Positions 1 through 8,960 of a stretch of 64,000 bases of DNA are shown in pieces. Numbering within the stretch: the stretch's first letter is position 1; each line of letters starts with the position of its first letter. The translations under genes and the position numbers were made by a program. The stretch comes from Novosphingobium sp. AP12. Lineage in GTDB: Bacteria; Pseudomonadota; Alphaproteobacteria; Sphingomonadales; Sphingomonadaceae. The stretch is taken from the NCBI RefSeq assembly GCF_000281975.1, contig NZ_AKKE01000125.1:18307-82306 (forward strand). Reading direction: 5' to 3'. The notes below the pieces were generated by a model. The model saw only the letters and a list, made by a program, of their open reading frames with translations. It was not told the origin of the DNA and did no database searches.

Positions 1-1
1 G

Positions 2-865
2 ATCGTCACGCTCAGTCGCAACCTGGGGGAGCCTATCCGTGCGGGCGAGACGCTGGCGGTATTGGAGAGCCGAGAGGTCGCGCTGCTCCAAGGCGAAATC
101 GAGGCCGCGACGGCGCGTCTCTCACTCGCCAACAGCAACCTCGTGCGCGAACGGCGACTGTTCACCGAGAAGGTCTCGCCCGAGCAGGACCTCGTCGCCG
201 CGCGGACGGCGGCGACCGAAGCTGGGATTGCCCTCCGCCTGGCGCGTCAGCAACTGGCGGCAACCGGCAGGGCGGGCAGTGGGCTCAATCGAGTGGCGCT
301 TCCTTCGCCCCTATCGGGCCAAGTCATTGCTCGCACCGCTACGCTCGGGCAAGTGGTTACCGCGGACACCGAACTCTATCGTGTCGCCAATCTGACCAAG
401 GTGACGGTCACGCTGTCGCTTTCCAGCGCCGATGCGGCCCGGTTGCGCCCCGGTGCGCGCGTCGCGGTCACGGCGCCCGGTCGCAGCGGGGAAGCGACCA
501 TCCGCTTCCTCTCACCGGTGGTTGATCCCGAAACGCGGTTGGTCCCCGCGATCGCCGAACTGGACAATCGCAGCAGCCAGTGGCGCGTCGGCGAGGCGGT
601 GAGCGCCGAAGTCTCCCTCCCGGTGATCGAAGGCTCCGTGGGCGTTTCAGTTCCGCAGGTTGCAATCCAGACGGTCGCAGGGCGCCCGTCCGTGTTCGTG
701 CGCACAAACACAGGATTCAAGTCTGTCGCTATCGAGGTCGGGCAGGCGAGCGGAGGCAACGTCCTTGTCACCCGCGGCCTGAAGGGTGGCGAGCGGATCG
801 CTGCGACCGGATCCTTCCTCGTCAAGGCCGAACTCGGCAAAGGCGAAGCGGAGCATGAGCACTGA
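2..865 (+). CDS. RND efflux periplasmic adaptor subunit, CzcB/CusB-like (5' end outside window)
   Basis: The reading frame is open from the first bases, so the start lies upstream of the window; 287 residues are visible. They contain the second half of the lipoyl/hairpin region (an alpha-helical stretch rich in E, A and R, then the VALPSPLSGQVIARTATLGQ beta segment), followed by beta-barrel and membrane-proximal domains, as in membrane fusion proteins of heavy-metal RND pumps. The C-terminus ends in EHEH, a small potential metal-binding tail. The stop lies 3 bp before the ATG of the czcA-type pump gene, so the two are co-transcribed. The adaptor links the inner-membrane pump to an outer-membrane channel, whose gene is presumably further upstream. 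Family assignment is firm; the metal cannot be read from this part alone. Confidence 0.9.
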   Translation: MVTLSRNLGEPIRAGETLAVLESREVALLQGEIEAATARLSLANSNLVRERRLFTEKVSPEQDLVAARTAATEAGIALRLARQQLAATGRAGSGLNRVALPSPLSGQVIARTATLGQVVTADTELYRVANLTKVTVTLSLSSADAARLRPGARVAVTAPGRSGEATIRFLSPVVDPETRLVPAIAELDNRSSQWRVGEAVSAEVSLPVIEGSVGVSVPQVAIQTVAGRPSVFVRTNTGFKSVAIEVGQASGGNVLVTRGLKGGERIAATGSFLVKAELGKGEAEHEH

Positions 866-868
866 GCC

Positions 869-3800
869 ATGATAGACACAATCGTCTCCTTTTCCGTCGC
901 GCGGCGCTGGCTGGTTCTGCTGCTGACGTTCATCGCCTGCCTCGTCGGCGCATGGTCACTCGCGCGCCTGCCTATCGACGCAGTTCCCGACATCACGAAT
1001 AATCAGGTCCAGATAAATGTGCGGGCGCCGGCGCTGTCGCCTGAACTTATCGAAAGCCAAGTCGCGTTCCCCATCGAGACCGCGCTGTCCGGTATTCAAG
1101 GACTAGAATACACCCGTTCACTCAGTCGCAACGGCTTCGCGCAGGTCACCGCTGTCTTTACCGATGGCACGGACATCTACTTCGCCCGCCAGCAGGTGAA
1201 TGAGCGCCTCGCCGGGGTCAGCGCCGGGCTGCCGGAAGGCGTGACACCTGAAATGGGACCGATCGCGACCGGGCTTGGTGAGGTCTACATGTGGACCGCC
1301 CGCCTCGACCACCGAGAAGACGATCGCCACGAACCGGGAGAGCCCGGCATTCAGCCCGATGGCAGCTACGTTACGCCCGAGGGCGAAAGGCTGGTGAGCC
1401 AGGCGGATCAGGCAACGTACCTTCGCACCGCTCAGGATTGGATTGTGACGCCGCTGCTTAAAAACACCCCAGGGCTTGCGGGGGTCGATGCCATCGGCGG
1501 ATACGTCAAGCAGTTTCAGGTCGTACCCGACCTTCAGCGTCTGGCTGCGCTGAGGATTGGCATTGACGATCTCGCCCGCGCGCTCGAGGAGAACAACGCG
1601 GCGGTGGGGGCCGGGGTCGTCGATCGCAATGGGGAAGGGCTGGCGGTCCGATCGGATGCGCGCCTCGCTGGAGCGGACGACCTCGCTAAGACGGTCATTG
1701 CCACGAGAGAGGGCGTGCCGATCGTGTTGAGTCAGGTGGCGACCGTGAAGACCGGCCAAGCGCTTCGCATGGGCTCAGCGTCTGAAAACGGCCGGGAGGT
1801 CGTCGTCGGGACCGCGGTCATGCGCCTGGGCGAGAATAGCCGCACTGTTGCCTCGGCGGTGGCAAAGCGCCTGGAGGACATCAACGCGTCACTGCCGACC
1901 GACGTGATTGTTCAGCCGGTGCTCGATCGAACAGCGCTGGTTAACGCGACGATCGGCACCGTAGCCAAGAACCTAGGCGAAGGGGCGTTGCTGGTCGTGG
2001 TCGTGCTGTTCGCCCTGCTTGGAAACCTGCGCGCAGCGCTGATCGCCGCGCTAGTCATCCCTGCGACCATGCTGATGACCGCTTTCGGGATGCTGCATGG
2101 TGGTGTGTCCGCAAACCTGATGAGCCTGGGGGCGCTTGACTTCGGCCTGATCGTCGACGGCGCGGTGATCATCGTCGAGAACACGCTGCGCCGCATGGCC
2201 GAAGGCCAGCATCGCGTGGGCCGGGTACTGACGCGGGAGGAACGTCTGGCTACCGTCACGGGCGCGGCGCGCGAGATGATCCGGCCATCGGTCTTCGGGC
2301 AGGCGATCATTATTCTTGTCTACGTTCCGCTGCTCACTCTGACCGGGGTGGAAGGCAAGACCTTCACGCCCATGGCGCTGACGGTGATCCTTGCACTCGC
2401 CTGTGCGTTTGTTCTCTCGTTGACGTTCGTGCCGGCGATGCTCTCGATCCTCCTCTCGCGCTTGGTCGAGGAAAAGGAAGGGCGCATAATGGGCTGGCTC
2501 GAGGCCCGCTACGAGCCGGGTCTTGCTGGCGCAATGCACCGGCCGCGCCGGACGATGGGGGTGGCGCTCGGCGCCTTTGCGCTGGCGCTCGGCACTTTCC
2601 TGCTGGAGGGGCAGGAGTTCCTGCCACAGCTCGACGAGGGAGACGCGACGGTGCAGGTCCTGAGGGTGCCCGGAACCTCGGTGGAGGAAAGCCAGGCGAT
2701 GCAGTTTCAGGTCGAGACGGCAATTGCAGCGCTTCCGCAGGTGCGTTTCGTCTTTTCCAAGACGGGCACTGCGGAATTGGCCTCGGACCCGATGCCGCCT
2801 AACATCTCTGATACGTTCGTCGTTATGAAACCGCGCGGTGAGTGGCCGGACCCTGCCTTGCCCAAGGCGGAGTTGGTAGCAGCTATCGAGGAGAAGCTGA
2901 AGGAGTTGCCGGGACAGGCGTTCGAGATCAGCCAACCGATCCAGATGCGCTTTAACGAACTGATTGCGGGCGTTCGTGGCGACGTCTCCGTCAAAGTCTT
3001 TGGTGATGATCCCACCGCCATGGCGCGCACTGCCGAGCGCATCGCGACGGTCCTGCGACGCACGGAAGGGGCAAGCGACGTGCGCGTCGAGCAAACCGAA
3101 GGTTTGCCGATGCTCGACATCCGTCCCCGCCGGGAGGCGATGGCGCCGCTCGGGATATCTGCCAAGGGGGTGCAGGACGTCATCGCCGCCGCCGTGGGTG
3201 GGCGTGAAGCTGGTATGATCTTCGAAGGCGACCGGCGCTTCGCGGTGACTATCCGACTCGACGACACCCAGCGATCCGACCCGGCGCAATTGGGTCAGAT
3301 CCCGGTGCCGACACCGGGAGGGGCCTACGTGCCGCTGTCCAGCGTGGCCGACATTACCGTCGTGACCGGGCTCAACCAGATCAGCCGGGAGAACGGCAAG
3401 CGCCGCATCGTCGTGCAAGCCAACGTGCGCGGCCGCGACATCGCCAGCGTGGTGAGCGACGCGCAAGCAGCGATCAGCAGGGAAGTCCGTCTACCTGCTG
3501 GCGCCCATCTTGAATGGGGCGGACAATTCGAGAACCTCGCTTCCGCTCGCGATCGCCTCATGCTGGTATTTCCGGCCTGTTTCGCGATGATCCTGTTGCT
3601 GCTCTACGGTGCGCTCGGCAAAGTGCGTGATGCCGCAATCGTCTTTACCGGTGTGCCATTGGCGCTGGTCGGCGGTGTGCTGGCGTTGTTCGTAAGGGGT
3701 ATGCCCTTCTCGGTTTCGGCCGCAGTGGGCTTTATCGCCCTCTCTGGCATCGCCGTGCTGAACGGCCTGGTGATGCTGACCTCAATCCAGGACTTGGTGC

Positions 3801-4063
3801 GTCAGGGCATGGAGCCCGCACGTGCCGCACGCGAGGGCGCGATGAGCCGCTTACGTCCCGTTGCGATGACAGCATTGGTGGCCTCTCTCGGCTTTGTGCC
3901 GATGGCGCTAGCGTCCGGATCGGGCGCGGAAGTGCAAAAGCCGCTTGCGACGGTCGTCATCGGCGGGCTCGTCTCGGCCACGCTGCTGACGCTGTTCGTG
4001 GTGCCGGTGCTTTATGCCAGGCTGACCCGGCCGAAGGACGCGCGGCCGGGAGGAGAGGCATGA
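869..4063 (+). CDS. czcA: Heavy-metal efflux RND transporter, CzcA type
   Basis: A 1064-residue inner-membrane proton/metal antiporter of the HME-RND family, full length. It begins with the typical N-terminal helix after VARRW, then LPIDAVPDITNNQVQ. The TM4 signature DFGLIVDGAVIIVEN lies at about residues 424-438; its D424, D430 and E437 have the spacing of the essential D402/D408/E415 of CzcA. This DFG-x3-DGA-x3-VEN form is known from divalent-cation pumps (Zn, Co, Cd, Ni) rather than from CusA-type Cu/Ag pumps, so Zn/Co/Cd export is the best inference although copper genes follow. It sits 3 bp behind the adaptor gene and is probably its translational partner. A decayed copy of this gene's 3' end follows directly. 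Confidence 0.93.
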   Translation: MIDTIVSFSVARRWLVLLLTFIACLVGAWSLARLPIDAVPDITNNQVQINVRAPALSPELIESQVAFPIETALSGIQGLEYTRSLSRNGFAQVTAVFTDGTDIYFARQQVNERLAGVSAGLPEGVTPEMGPIATGLGEVYMWTARLDHREDDRHEPGEPGIQPDGSYVTPEGERLVSQADQATYLRTAQDWIVTPLLKNTPGLAGVDAIGGYVKQFQVVPDLQRLAALRIGIDDLARALEENNAAVGAGVVDRNGEGLAVRSDARLAGADDLAKTVIATREGVPIVLSQVATVKTGQALRMGSASENGREVVVGTAVMRLGENSRTVASAVAKRLEDINASLPTDVIVQPVLDRTALVNATIGTVAKNLGEGALLVVVVLFALLGNLRAALIAALVIPATMLMTAFGMLHGGVSANLMSLGALDFGLIVDGAVIIVENTLRRMAEGQHRVGRVLTREERLATVTGAAREMIRPSVFGQAIIILVYVPLLTLTGVEGKTFTPMALTVILALACAFVLSLTFVPAMLSILLSRLVEEKEGRIMGWLEARYEPGLAGAMHRPRRTMGVALGAFALALGTFLLEGQEFLPQLDEGDATVQVLRVPGTSVEESQAMQFQVETAIAALPQVRFVFSKTGTAELASDPMPPNISDTFVVMKPRGEWPDPALPKAELVAAIEEKLKELPGQAFEISQPIQMRFNELIAGVRGDVSVKVFGDDPTAMARTAERIATVLRRTEGASDVRVEQTEGLPMLDIRPRREAMAPLGISAKGVQDVIAAAVGGREAGMIFEGDRRFAVTIRLDDTQRSDPAQLGQIPVPTPGGAYVPLSSVADITVVTGLNQISRENGKRRIVVQANVRGRDIASVVSDAQAAISREVRLPAGAHLEWGGQFENLASARDRLMLVFPACFAMILLLLYGALGKVRDAAIVFTGVPLALVGGVLALFVRGMPFSVSAAVGFIALSGIAVLNGLVMLTSIQDLVRQGMEPARAAREGAMSRLRPVAMTALVASLGFVPMALASGSGAEVQKPLATVVIGGLVSATLLTLFVVPVLYARLTRPKDARPGGEA

Positions 4064-4075
4064 TCACCTGCTCGC

Positions 4076-4308
4076 CAGATGCTGACGTCGATCCAGGAGC
4101 TGATGCGTCAGGGCGTGGAGCCCGCCCACGCGCCAGCGAGGCGTGACGGGCCGCTTACGTCGTCGCGATGACGGCGCGGGCGTCTGGATCGCCGCGAAGG
4201 TCCAACAGTTGCCTGCGTCGTCGGTCACCTCCAGGACCGTCTCAGCGACCCTGCTGGTCCCGCTGAAGGTGATCATGTTGGTGGGGCTCCATGCTAGGCT
4301 GACCTGGC
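4076..4308 (+). pseudogene. Decayed duplicate of the 3' end of a czcA-type gene
   Basis: The segment aligns in order with about 3774-4030 of the intact czcA: both contain GATGCTGAC, a shared ATCCAGGA, TGCGTCAGGGC, TGGAGCCCGC, GGGCCGCTTACGTC versus GAGCCGCTTACGTC, GCGATGAC and finally ATGCCAGGCTGACC versus ATGCTAGGCTGACC. Several small indels destroy the frame, so no RND protein can be made from it. It represents the last ~85 codons (TM11-TM12) of a second pump gene, either a tandem duplicate or the scar of recombination between two paralogs. Bases 4309-4499 show nothing recognisable. Confidence 0.75.
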
Positions 4309-4499
4309 GAGAGCGTGCGCCGCCCCACGCCGCGGCAAGACGACTGGCTCGTGAATCATCTCGAAGCAGCCAGCGAACCTGTGGTCCTGGAAGGTTGCGT
4401 GAGGCGAACCATTTCGCGTCCGCAGTTGTAACGCCGATCCCGTCGCGGGGTGAGGCGTCTCAAGTCGGCTGCGTACCCATCGGAGGGAAGCGCAATAGG

Positions 4500-4531
4500 A
4501 AACCTCCGGCGAGCAGGCCCGCCGGAGGTTT
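4500..4531 (-). terminator. Rho-independent-type hairpin ending the TonB receptor gene
   Basis: A perfect 12-bp stem (AAACCTCCGGCG / CGCCGGAGGTTT) with an 8-nt loop lies 35 bp beyond the stop of the minus-strand TonB receptor gene. The T run on either strand is short, but the GC-rich stem flanked by A/T makes it plausible as a bidirectional terminator between this gene and the czc unit. Confidence 0.75.
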
Positions 4532-4566
4532 CGGTTATAGCGCTAATGCAGCTTCTTCGGGGCTAC

Positions 4567-6861
4567 TTAAAAGCTCTTGTCGAACGAGACGCCGATGTTG
4601 CGCGGACGGTTGGCGAGCACCGATAGATCCGAACTTCCCGAAAGACTGCGGGCATATCCGGTATCGTAGCCATAATTGGCAATCGCGTCGGTTAGGTTGC
4701 GAACGAAGAACGTGAGTTCCCACTGGTCGTCGGAGACCAACGCCGCGCTGGCGTTCACGAGCGTATAAGCGGCGCGGCGGTCGGGGGTCGGACCGGTGCT
4801 GGTGCCGCTTGCGGTGCGCATACCCGAAACGTGGTTGAAGTCACCGCGCAACCGGAACGAAAGCGCGGTGTTGACCGGGACGGTAGCCTCCGCGACGCCG
4901 CCGTACGTCCAGCGCGGGATGTCGGGGAGGGCATCGCCTGCTTTGTAGCCTAGCGAAGGGTTGTCGTTGCGGAACTTGGCGTTGATGTATGCGGCGTTAC
5001 CGCTCAGGTTTAGGCCTTCGATCGGGCTCACCGAGACCTCGGCCTCAGCGCCGCGGCTGCGCACCTTGCCTGCGTTGGCCGTGTAGCTGAACGCGGAAAT
5101 GCCGCAGGAGCGCGAATCCGCCTGTTGGTAATCGTCCCAGTCGATCTGGTAGACCGCACCGCTGAACTGGACCTGCCCCGCACGGACCTTGGCGCCGGCT
5201 TCGTAGTTAGTGGTCTTGTCGCTCTTGAACGGGCCCGGATTGTCGGGAATTCCCAACTGTTGCCGCAGTGCTGCCGGACATTGATCTTCAGTAATCGGCG
5301 CGTTGCTGCCTCCGGTACGGAAGCCTTGCGAATAGGTCACGTAGAAGTTCTGGTTCGGTGTTGGCTTGAACGCTGCGGTTAGGTGCGGCGTGAACCCGTC
5401 TTCCTTGGTACGAACGGAGAAGTCGTAGTCGATAGGTACCGTACGGAAAGGTCTGGCCTGAAGCCTGCTATCGGTCTGGTCATATCGGAAATAACGACCG
5501 CCTGCACCCAGCTCAAACGCCCCCAGCGTAAGCGTGAGTTCGCCATACAGAGCCTTTTCTTCCTGCTTGAAGCCGAAGTCCCGGATGCGCTGAATAGGTG
5601 CAGCCCCGGTGCCGTAGTCATTGATGACCCGGTTCACGATCAGCGTTGGCGACTTCGTATTATTGTAATACGCGCCGGCCACATAGCCCAGCGGACCGTC
5701 CGATTTGGACACGACCCGCAGGTCCTGCGTCCATTGCTTCACCCTGGCGCGTGAATCGAAGGCGATCGTGATGCGTCGGCCGACCGGCTGAACAAGTCCC
5801 GGTTGGGTTGGGCCAAATCCGGTGACGTCAACGATGCGGTCGAGCTTGCCGTCCAGGTATGAAGTCGACGACAGCAGCGTCATCCCGCCTAGGACATCGA
5901 CGTCCTTCTCGACTAGCAGGTTTGCATTGATGAGACGCGTGTCCAACGGTTCATCGATCCAGCGGGCTTCCTGACGGTTGCGGACACCTAGGGCTTCATC
6001 CTGCAGCGGTTTAACCGCTCCGCCCTTGACGCGCGAATAGTAGAAGCTCGGCGTGATGCGCAACGTGGCGTCCGGCGTGAAGCCAACCATCACGCGCACA
6101 GCGTTAGTTTTGAGCCAGTTGACGTCGCGGTCCCAAGCTTCCGGGCGATTGACGTTTTCGTAGATGTTCGCACCCACGGGGCGAATATTGTCGATCCAAC
6201 CGGCGTCGTACGCATGCACGCCCACGATCCGGACGGCGAGCTTGTCCTCGACCAGCGGGATGTTCACCGCGCCCTTGAGGTTGTAGCTGTCTCCGCCGTC
6301 GTCGGTCGTCGATGCCTCGGCATAGACCTTACCCTCGAATTTCGACGGATCGGGTTTGTTGCTGATGAAGCGGATGGTGCCGCCCATCGCGGACGACCCG
6401 AACAGCGTGCCCTGCGGGCCGCGCAGGACTTCGACGCGTGCTAAGTCGTACATGATCGGGTCGGGCGAAAACAGGCCGGTGCTTGTTCGCACCTGCAGCG
6501 GTGTCTCATCGAAATAGAGGCCGGTAGTAGGCGACTGGTTAGACGCGAACGAGCCGATGCCACGGATAAAGAAACGGTTGGCATTGGGGCCCAGGGTAGC
6601 GAACGTCAGACCTGGGATACGATCAGCGATCTGAGTGATGCTGGTCGCGCCCGTCTTTTCAAGTTCCTTCTCGCCGATCGCGGTTAGGCTGAGCGGAGCC
6701 TCTAGCGCGGTACCTTCACGGCGAGTTGCCGTGACGACGATCTCACTGGGATCGTTGGAGGGCGCGGACCGCGCAGCCGGGGTCGATTGAGCGTACACCG
6801 GCACGTATGACGAAGCGAGGGCCGCTATCGAAGCCCCCATCAGATACAGCTTACCCTGCAT
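4567..6861 (-). CDS. TonB-dependent outer-membrane receptor
   Basis: A 764-residue precursor with a Sec signal peptide (about residues 1-25, VPVYAQ before STPA). A TonB-box-like EIVVTATRRE is followed by the plug domain (LSLTAIGEKELEKTGATSIT, RIPGLTF, RFFIRGIG, LYFDETPL, LRGPQGTLFGSSAMGG) and a 22-strand-type barrel ending in the C-terminal Phe of SFDKSF. It imports a substrate across the outer membrane using TonB energy. The ligand cannot be deduced; this is the large sphingomonad receptor class with GLYFDETPL/RGPQGTLFG motifs. The start is supported by a purine-rich CAGGGG upstream. The gene is monocistronic, with a hairpin behind it and a MerR-type promoter in front, suggesting metal-dependent expression. 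Confidence 0.92.
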   Translation of the reverse strand: MQGKLYLMGASIAALASSYVPVYAQSTPAARSAPSNDPSEIVVTATRREGTALEAPLSLTAIGEKELEKTGATSITQIADRIPGLTFATLGPNANRFFIRGIGSFASNQSPTTGLYFDETPLQVRTSTGLFSPDPIMYDLARVEVLRGPQGTLFGSSAMGGTIRFISNKPDPSKFEGKVYAEASTTDDGGDSYNLKGAVNIPLVEDKLAVRIVGVHAYDAGWIDNIRPVGANIYENVNRPEAWDRDVNWLKTNAVRVMVGFTPDATLRITPSFYYSRVKGGAVKPLQDEALGVRNRQEARWIDEPLDTRLINANLLVEKDVDVLGGMTLLSSTSYLDGKLDRIVDVTGFGPTQPGLVQPVGRRITIAFDSRARVKQWTQDLRVVSKSDGPLGYVAGAYYNNTKSPTLIVNRVINDYGTGAAPIQRIRDFGFKQEEKALYGELTLTLGAFELGAGGRYFRYDQTDSRLQARPFRTVPIDYDFSVRTKEDGFTPHLTAAFKPTPNQNFYVTYSQGFRTGGSNAPITEDQCPAALRQQLGIPDNPGPFKSDKTTNYEAGAKVRAGQVQFSGAVYQIDWDDYQQADSRSCGISAFSYTANAGKVRSRGAEAEVSVSPIEGLNLSGNAAYINAKFRNDNPSLGYKAGDALPDIPRWTYGGVAEATVPVNTALSFRLRGDFNHVSGMRTASGTSTGPTPDRRAAYTLVNASAALVSDDQWELTFFVRNLTDAIANYGYDTGYARSLSGSSDLSVLANRPRNIGVSFDKSF

Positions 6862-6904
6862 GTTTACCCCTGTTGTTAGAATTTGCTCTCTTACGAAGCT
6901 TGGC

Positions 6905-6935
6905 TAGTGTGACCCTGTATAGACAGGACCGTCAA
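6905..6935 (-). promoter_or_regulatory. MerR-family-like operator/promoter upstream of the TonB receptor gene
   Basis: On the minus strand, TTGACG (6930-6935) is followed by a spacer containing the dyad CCTGT-CTAT-ACAGG (6914-6927) and then a weak -10 such as ACACTA about 19 bp downstream. A dyad lying inside an over-long -35/-10 spacer is the hallmark of MerR-family promoters; the ACCCTGTATAG half is close to CadR/PbrR-type boxes. No merR gene is seen in the window, so the regulator must be elsewhere. Bases 6936-7150 contain no gene that I can support. Confidence 0.5.
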
Positions 6936-7150
6936 GTCGAAAATTGCGCGGTAATGAGTAAGCTCGCAAGCTTGAGGCCGTGTGATTATCTTTAAGGCAA
7001 CATTACTATTGCCTGCCTAAAAATTGCGCAGCTTCGGCCGGATGGTAGGTCTGCACACGCGAGGTAACAGTTGCCTGGTTTTGCAGGCGGCGATCGGAAC
7101 TGTGGGTGGCCACAGCGTTCAGCAATTCGAATGCCAGCAGGAACGGGTAG

Positions 7151-8338
7151 TCATGCGGAATGAGCTGAAGCCTCGCCGGTATCGAGACTGTTAGGCCTGG
7201 CTATCGGAACTGTGCCCGCCTTTCTCCGTGCCGAGTTGCGTTTCCGCTTTGCTTTCCGAAACCATGCCCAAACGCCGGTGACATAGAAAAAGGGCAGCGA
7301 AAGCCCGACCAGAAGAACAAGCATCCTGCCGGGTAAGCCGCCGATCTCGCCCGAATGGACCGCGAAGACGGCGTCCATGACCCTGTTCGCTAGCGGCGCG
7401 TTGACCGCGTCGTAGACGTCCACGACTTCGCCGGTGTCGCTATCTACGACAACGGACGTGGCACCGAGCCATGCGCGCGTTTCAGCCGGTCGATGCAGGC
7501 GGACCGAATAGAAATGCTGGTCCGGATTGGGCATGAACACCCGGACCCACTGGCCGTCGGGGATGCGTGCCGTCGCGATTTCTAGTGCCTGCTGGGCAGA
7601 GAGATGCGGGGCGTCATCGGGATGCATCATCCCCGCCATTCCGGCATGATGCATCCCGCCCACCAGCTTGTGAAAAGGGACGATTTTTTGCAGCAGGTCT
7701 TCTACCACCGAGGTGTTCAGCATGAACCCCGTGCCGCCCATCACAATCAGCGCCATTGCGGCAAGCAGGCCGACCGCACGGTGCCATCCATACAGTCTCT
7801 GGTCAGGGCTACGCCATTGACCAGCGGCGAAGGTCTTGCGCCACATGCGTGCGCGCGGCCACCCGATCCACAAACCAAGCGCCGAAGCGCTGAGCAGGAA
7901 CAGGCCCGAGATGGCGATGATGAGTTCGCCGGGGGCCCCCGCGTTGAGCCTCATGTGGATCATATAGATCCACCGCGTAACCGACCCCGCCCAGGGCGTC
8001 GCCGGCTCCAACGGTCGGGCTCCGACGCGTTTCCCGGATGAGGCATCCAATTGCGCGGAGACGAGATCGCCTTTCGCATCGTGGTAATAGACGTCGATCA
8101 GGTCGCGCTTGCCATCCGTCATGGCCAGTCGCTCGATGCGCGCAGCGCCGGCGACTTGCCTTGCCGCAGCAAGAACATCATCCAGGGAGGCCGGCGGCCC
8201 ATGAACGACCTTGGGCATTTCCAACCGGTCGTACTCACGCGCAAAGACGTAGAGGGCTCCCGTCGTCCCCTGGATGGCCCAAAGCAGGCCAAGGGTAAGG
8301 CCCAGCCACAAATGGATCTTGATCGCTGTGCGACGCAT
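7151..8338 (-). CDS. PepSY-associated TM helix protein with His/Met-rich insert
   Basis: A 395-residue inner-membrane protein. It opens with the typical HLWLGLTLGLLWAIQGTTG first helix, has a periplasmic PepSY domain, a pair of central helices (LIIAISGLFLLSASALGLWIGWPR and GWHRAVGLLAAMALIVMGGTGF), a second PepSY region and a final helix (LLVGLSLPFFYVTGVWAWFRK). PepSY-TM proteins are often encoded near TonB receptors and metal genes and some act as reductases in iron or copper uptake. Between helices 3 and 4 lies HHAGMAGMMHPDDAPH, a His/Met cluster fitting copper binding. The start has AAAGGGGG upstream. It lies 81 bp behind copC on the same strand and probably forms a copC-pepSY operon. Confidence 0.88.
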   Translation of the reverse strand: MRRTAIKIHLWLGLTLGLLWAIQGTTGALYVFAREYDRLEMPKVVHGPPASLDDVLAAARQVAGAARIERLAMTDGKRDLIDVYYHDAKGDLVSAQLDASSGKRVGARPLEPATPWAGSVTRWIYMIHMRLNAGAPGELIIAISGLFLLSASALGLWIGWPRARMWRKTFAAGQWRSPDQRLYGWHRAVGLLAAMALIVMGGTGFMLNTSVVEDLLQKIVPFHKLVGGMHHAGMAGMMHPDDAPHLSAQQALEIATARIPDGQWVRVFMPNPDQHFYSVRLHRPAETRAWLGATSVVVDSDTGEVVDVYDAVNAPLANRVMDAVFAVHSGEIGGLPGRMLVLLVGLSLPFFYVTGVWAWFRKAKRKRNSARRKAGTVPIARPNSLDTGEASAHSA

Positions 8339-8419
8339 CGCCGTTTACCCCCTTTGGCGCCCGGTGTCGTGCCGAAGCTACGACCACCGGGCTTGATACC
8401 CCTGCTTGCGACGCGGGGC

Positions 8420-8815
8420 TTACTTGACCGAGAAGCTGTATTTCCCCGTGCTCTTGTGCTGTTGGGCATTCGCGACATGCCAGTTCAGGTCATACGAGCC
8501 AGCGGGAAGGGCGCGCGGGAACGTCAGGACGAGCACCTTGCCGCCTTCGACGGTCGTCTTGAAACCCTTGAGCGGCATCGGCGCGTGGTTGGCCATGCCT
8601 GGCATCCCGGTCATCGTAAGGTCGGCGCCGCTCGATCCAGCGGCCAGCGGCTCGGAAAAAGTCAGGGTCACCCGCGTCGGCTTCGCAACCGTGGAGCCCG
8701 CCGCAGGTGACGCCGCGACGAGGTTGACATGGCCGGACGCAGCTGACGCGGCTGATGGCACGATGCCAATGGGAAGAGCGGTGGCAACGGCGGCGGCAAG
8801 CAAGATGCGATGCAC
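8420..8815 (-). CDS. copC: CopC-family periplasmic copper-binding protein
   Basis: 131 residues: signal peptide (about 1-26), then the CopC fold with SGHVNLVAASPAAGS, the TLTFSEPL strand, a Met-rich TMTGMPGM loop and the closing DLNWHVANAQQHKSTGKYSFSV, matching the W-x-V-x-S-x-D-x-H-x2-x-G-x-Y-x-F motif of the family with His kept and the preceding Asp replaced by Gln. CopC/YobA proteins carry copper in the periplasm. I prefer the GTG start at 8815 because GGAG lies 8 nt upstream, over a TTG 27 nt earlier without a ribosome site. It is transcribed divergently from the sigma-factor module; the 145-bp gap 8816-8960 must hold both promoters. Confidence 0.88.
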   Translation of the reverse strand: MHRILLAAAVATALPIGIVPSAASAASGHVNLVAASPAAGSTVAKPTRVTLTFSEPLAAGSSGADLTMTGMPGMANHAPMPLKGFKTTVEGGKVLVLTFPRALPAGSYDLNWHVANAQQHKSTGKYSFSVK

Positions 8816-8960
8816 GAGAATTCTCCAAAGTTGTGATGGCAAAGTGGTATTGGAAAGGCATACGCATGGGAGAAAGCCTACCCCTCACGCCTTGGGGATT
8901 TTTTTCGAAGGGTTTGGCGCCGGTGCTGCGTACCTAGACATATGGAGATGGAGTGAAGTC

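Noticed and set aside
2051..3466. 471-codon minus-strand open frame opposite czcA
   Set aside because: Antisense shadow of the pump gene; composition is His/Arg-rich without recognisable domains.
869..4063. CusA (Cu/Ag pump) assignment for the RND gene because copper genes follow
   Set aside because: The TM4 signature DFG-x3-DGA-x3-VEN is that of divalent-cation pumps, so CzcA-type is preferred.
4143..4715. 190-codon plus-strand frame behind czcA
   Set aside because: It crosses the czcA remnant, the hairpin and the 3' end of the TonB receptor gene; it has no protein-like features.
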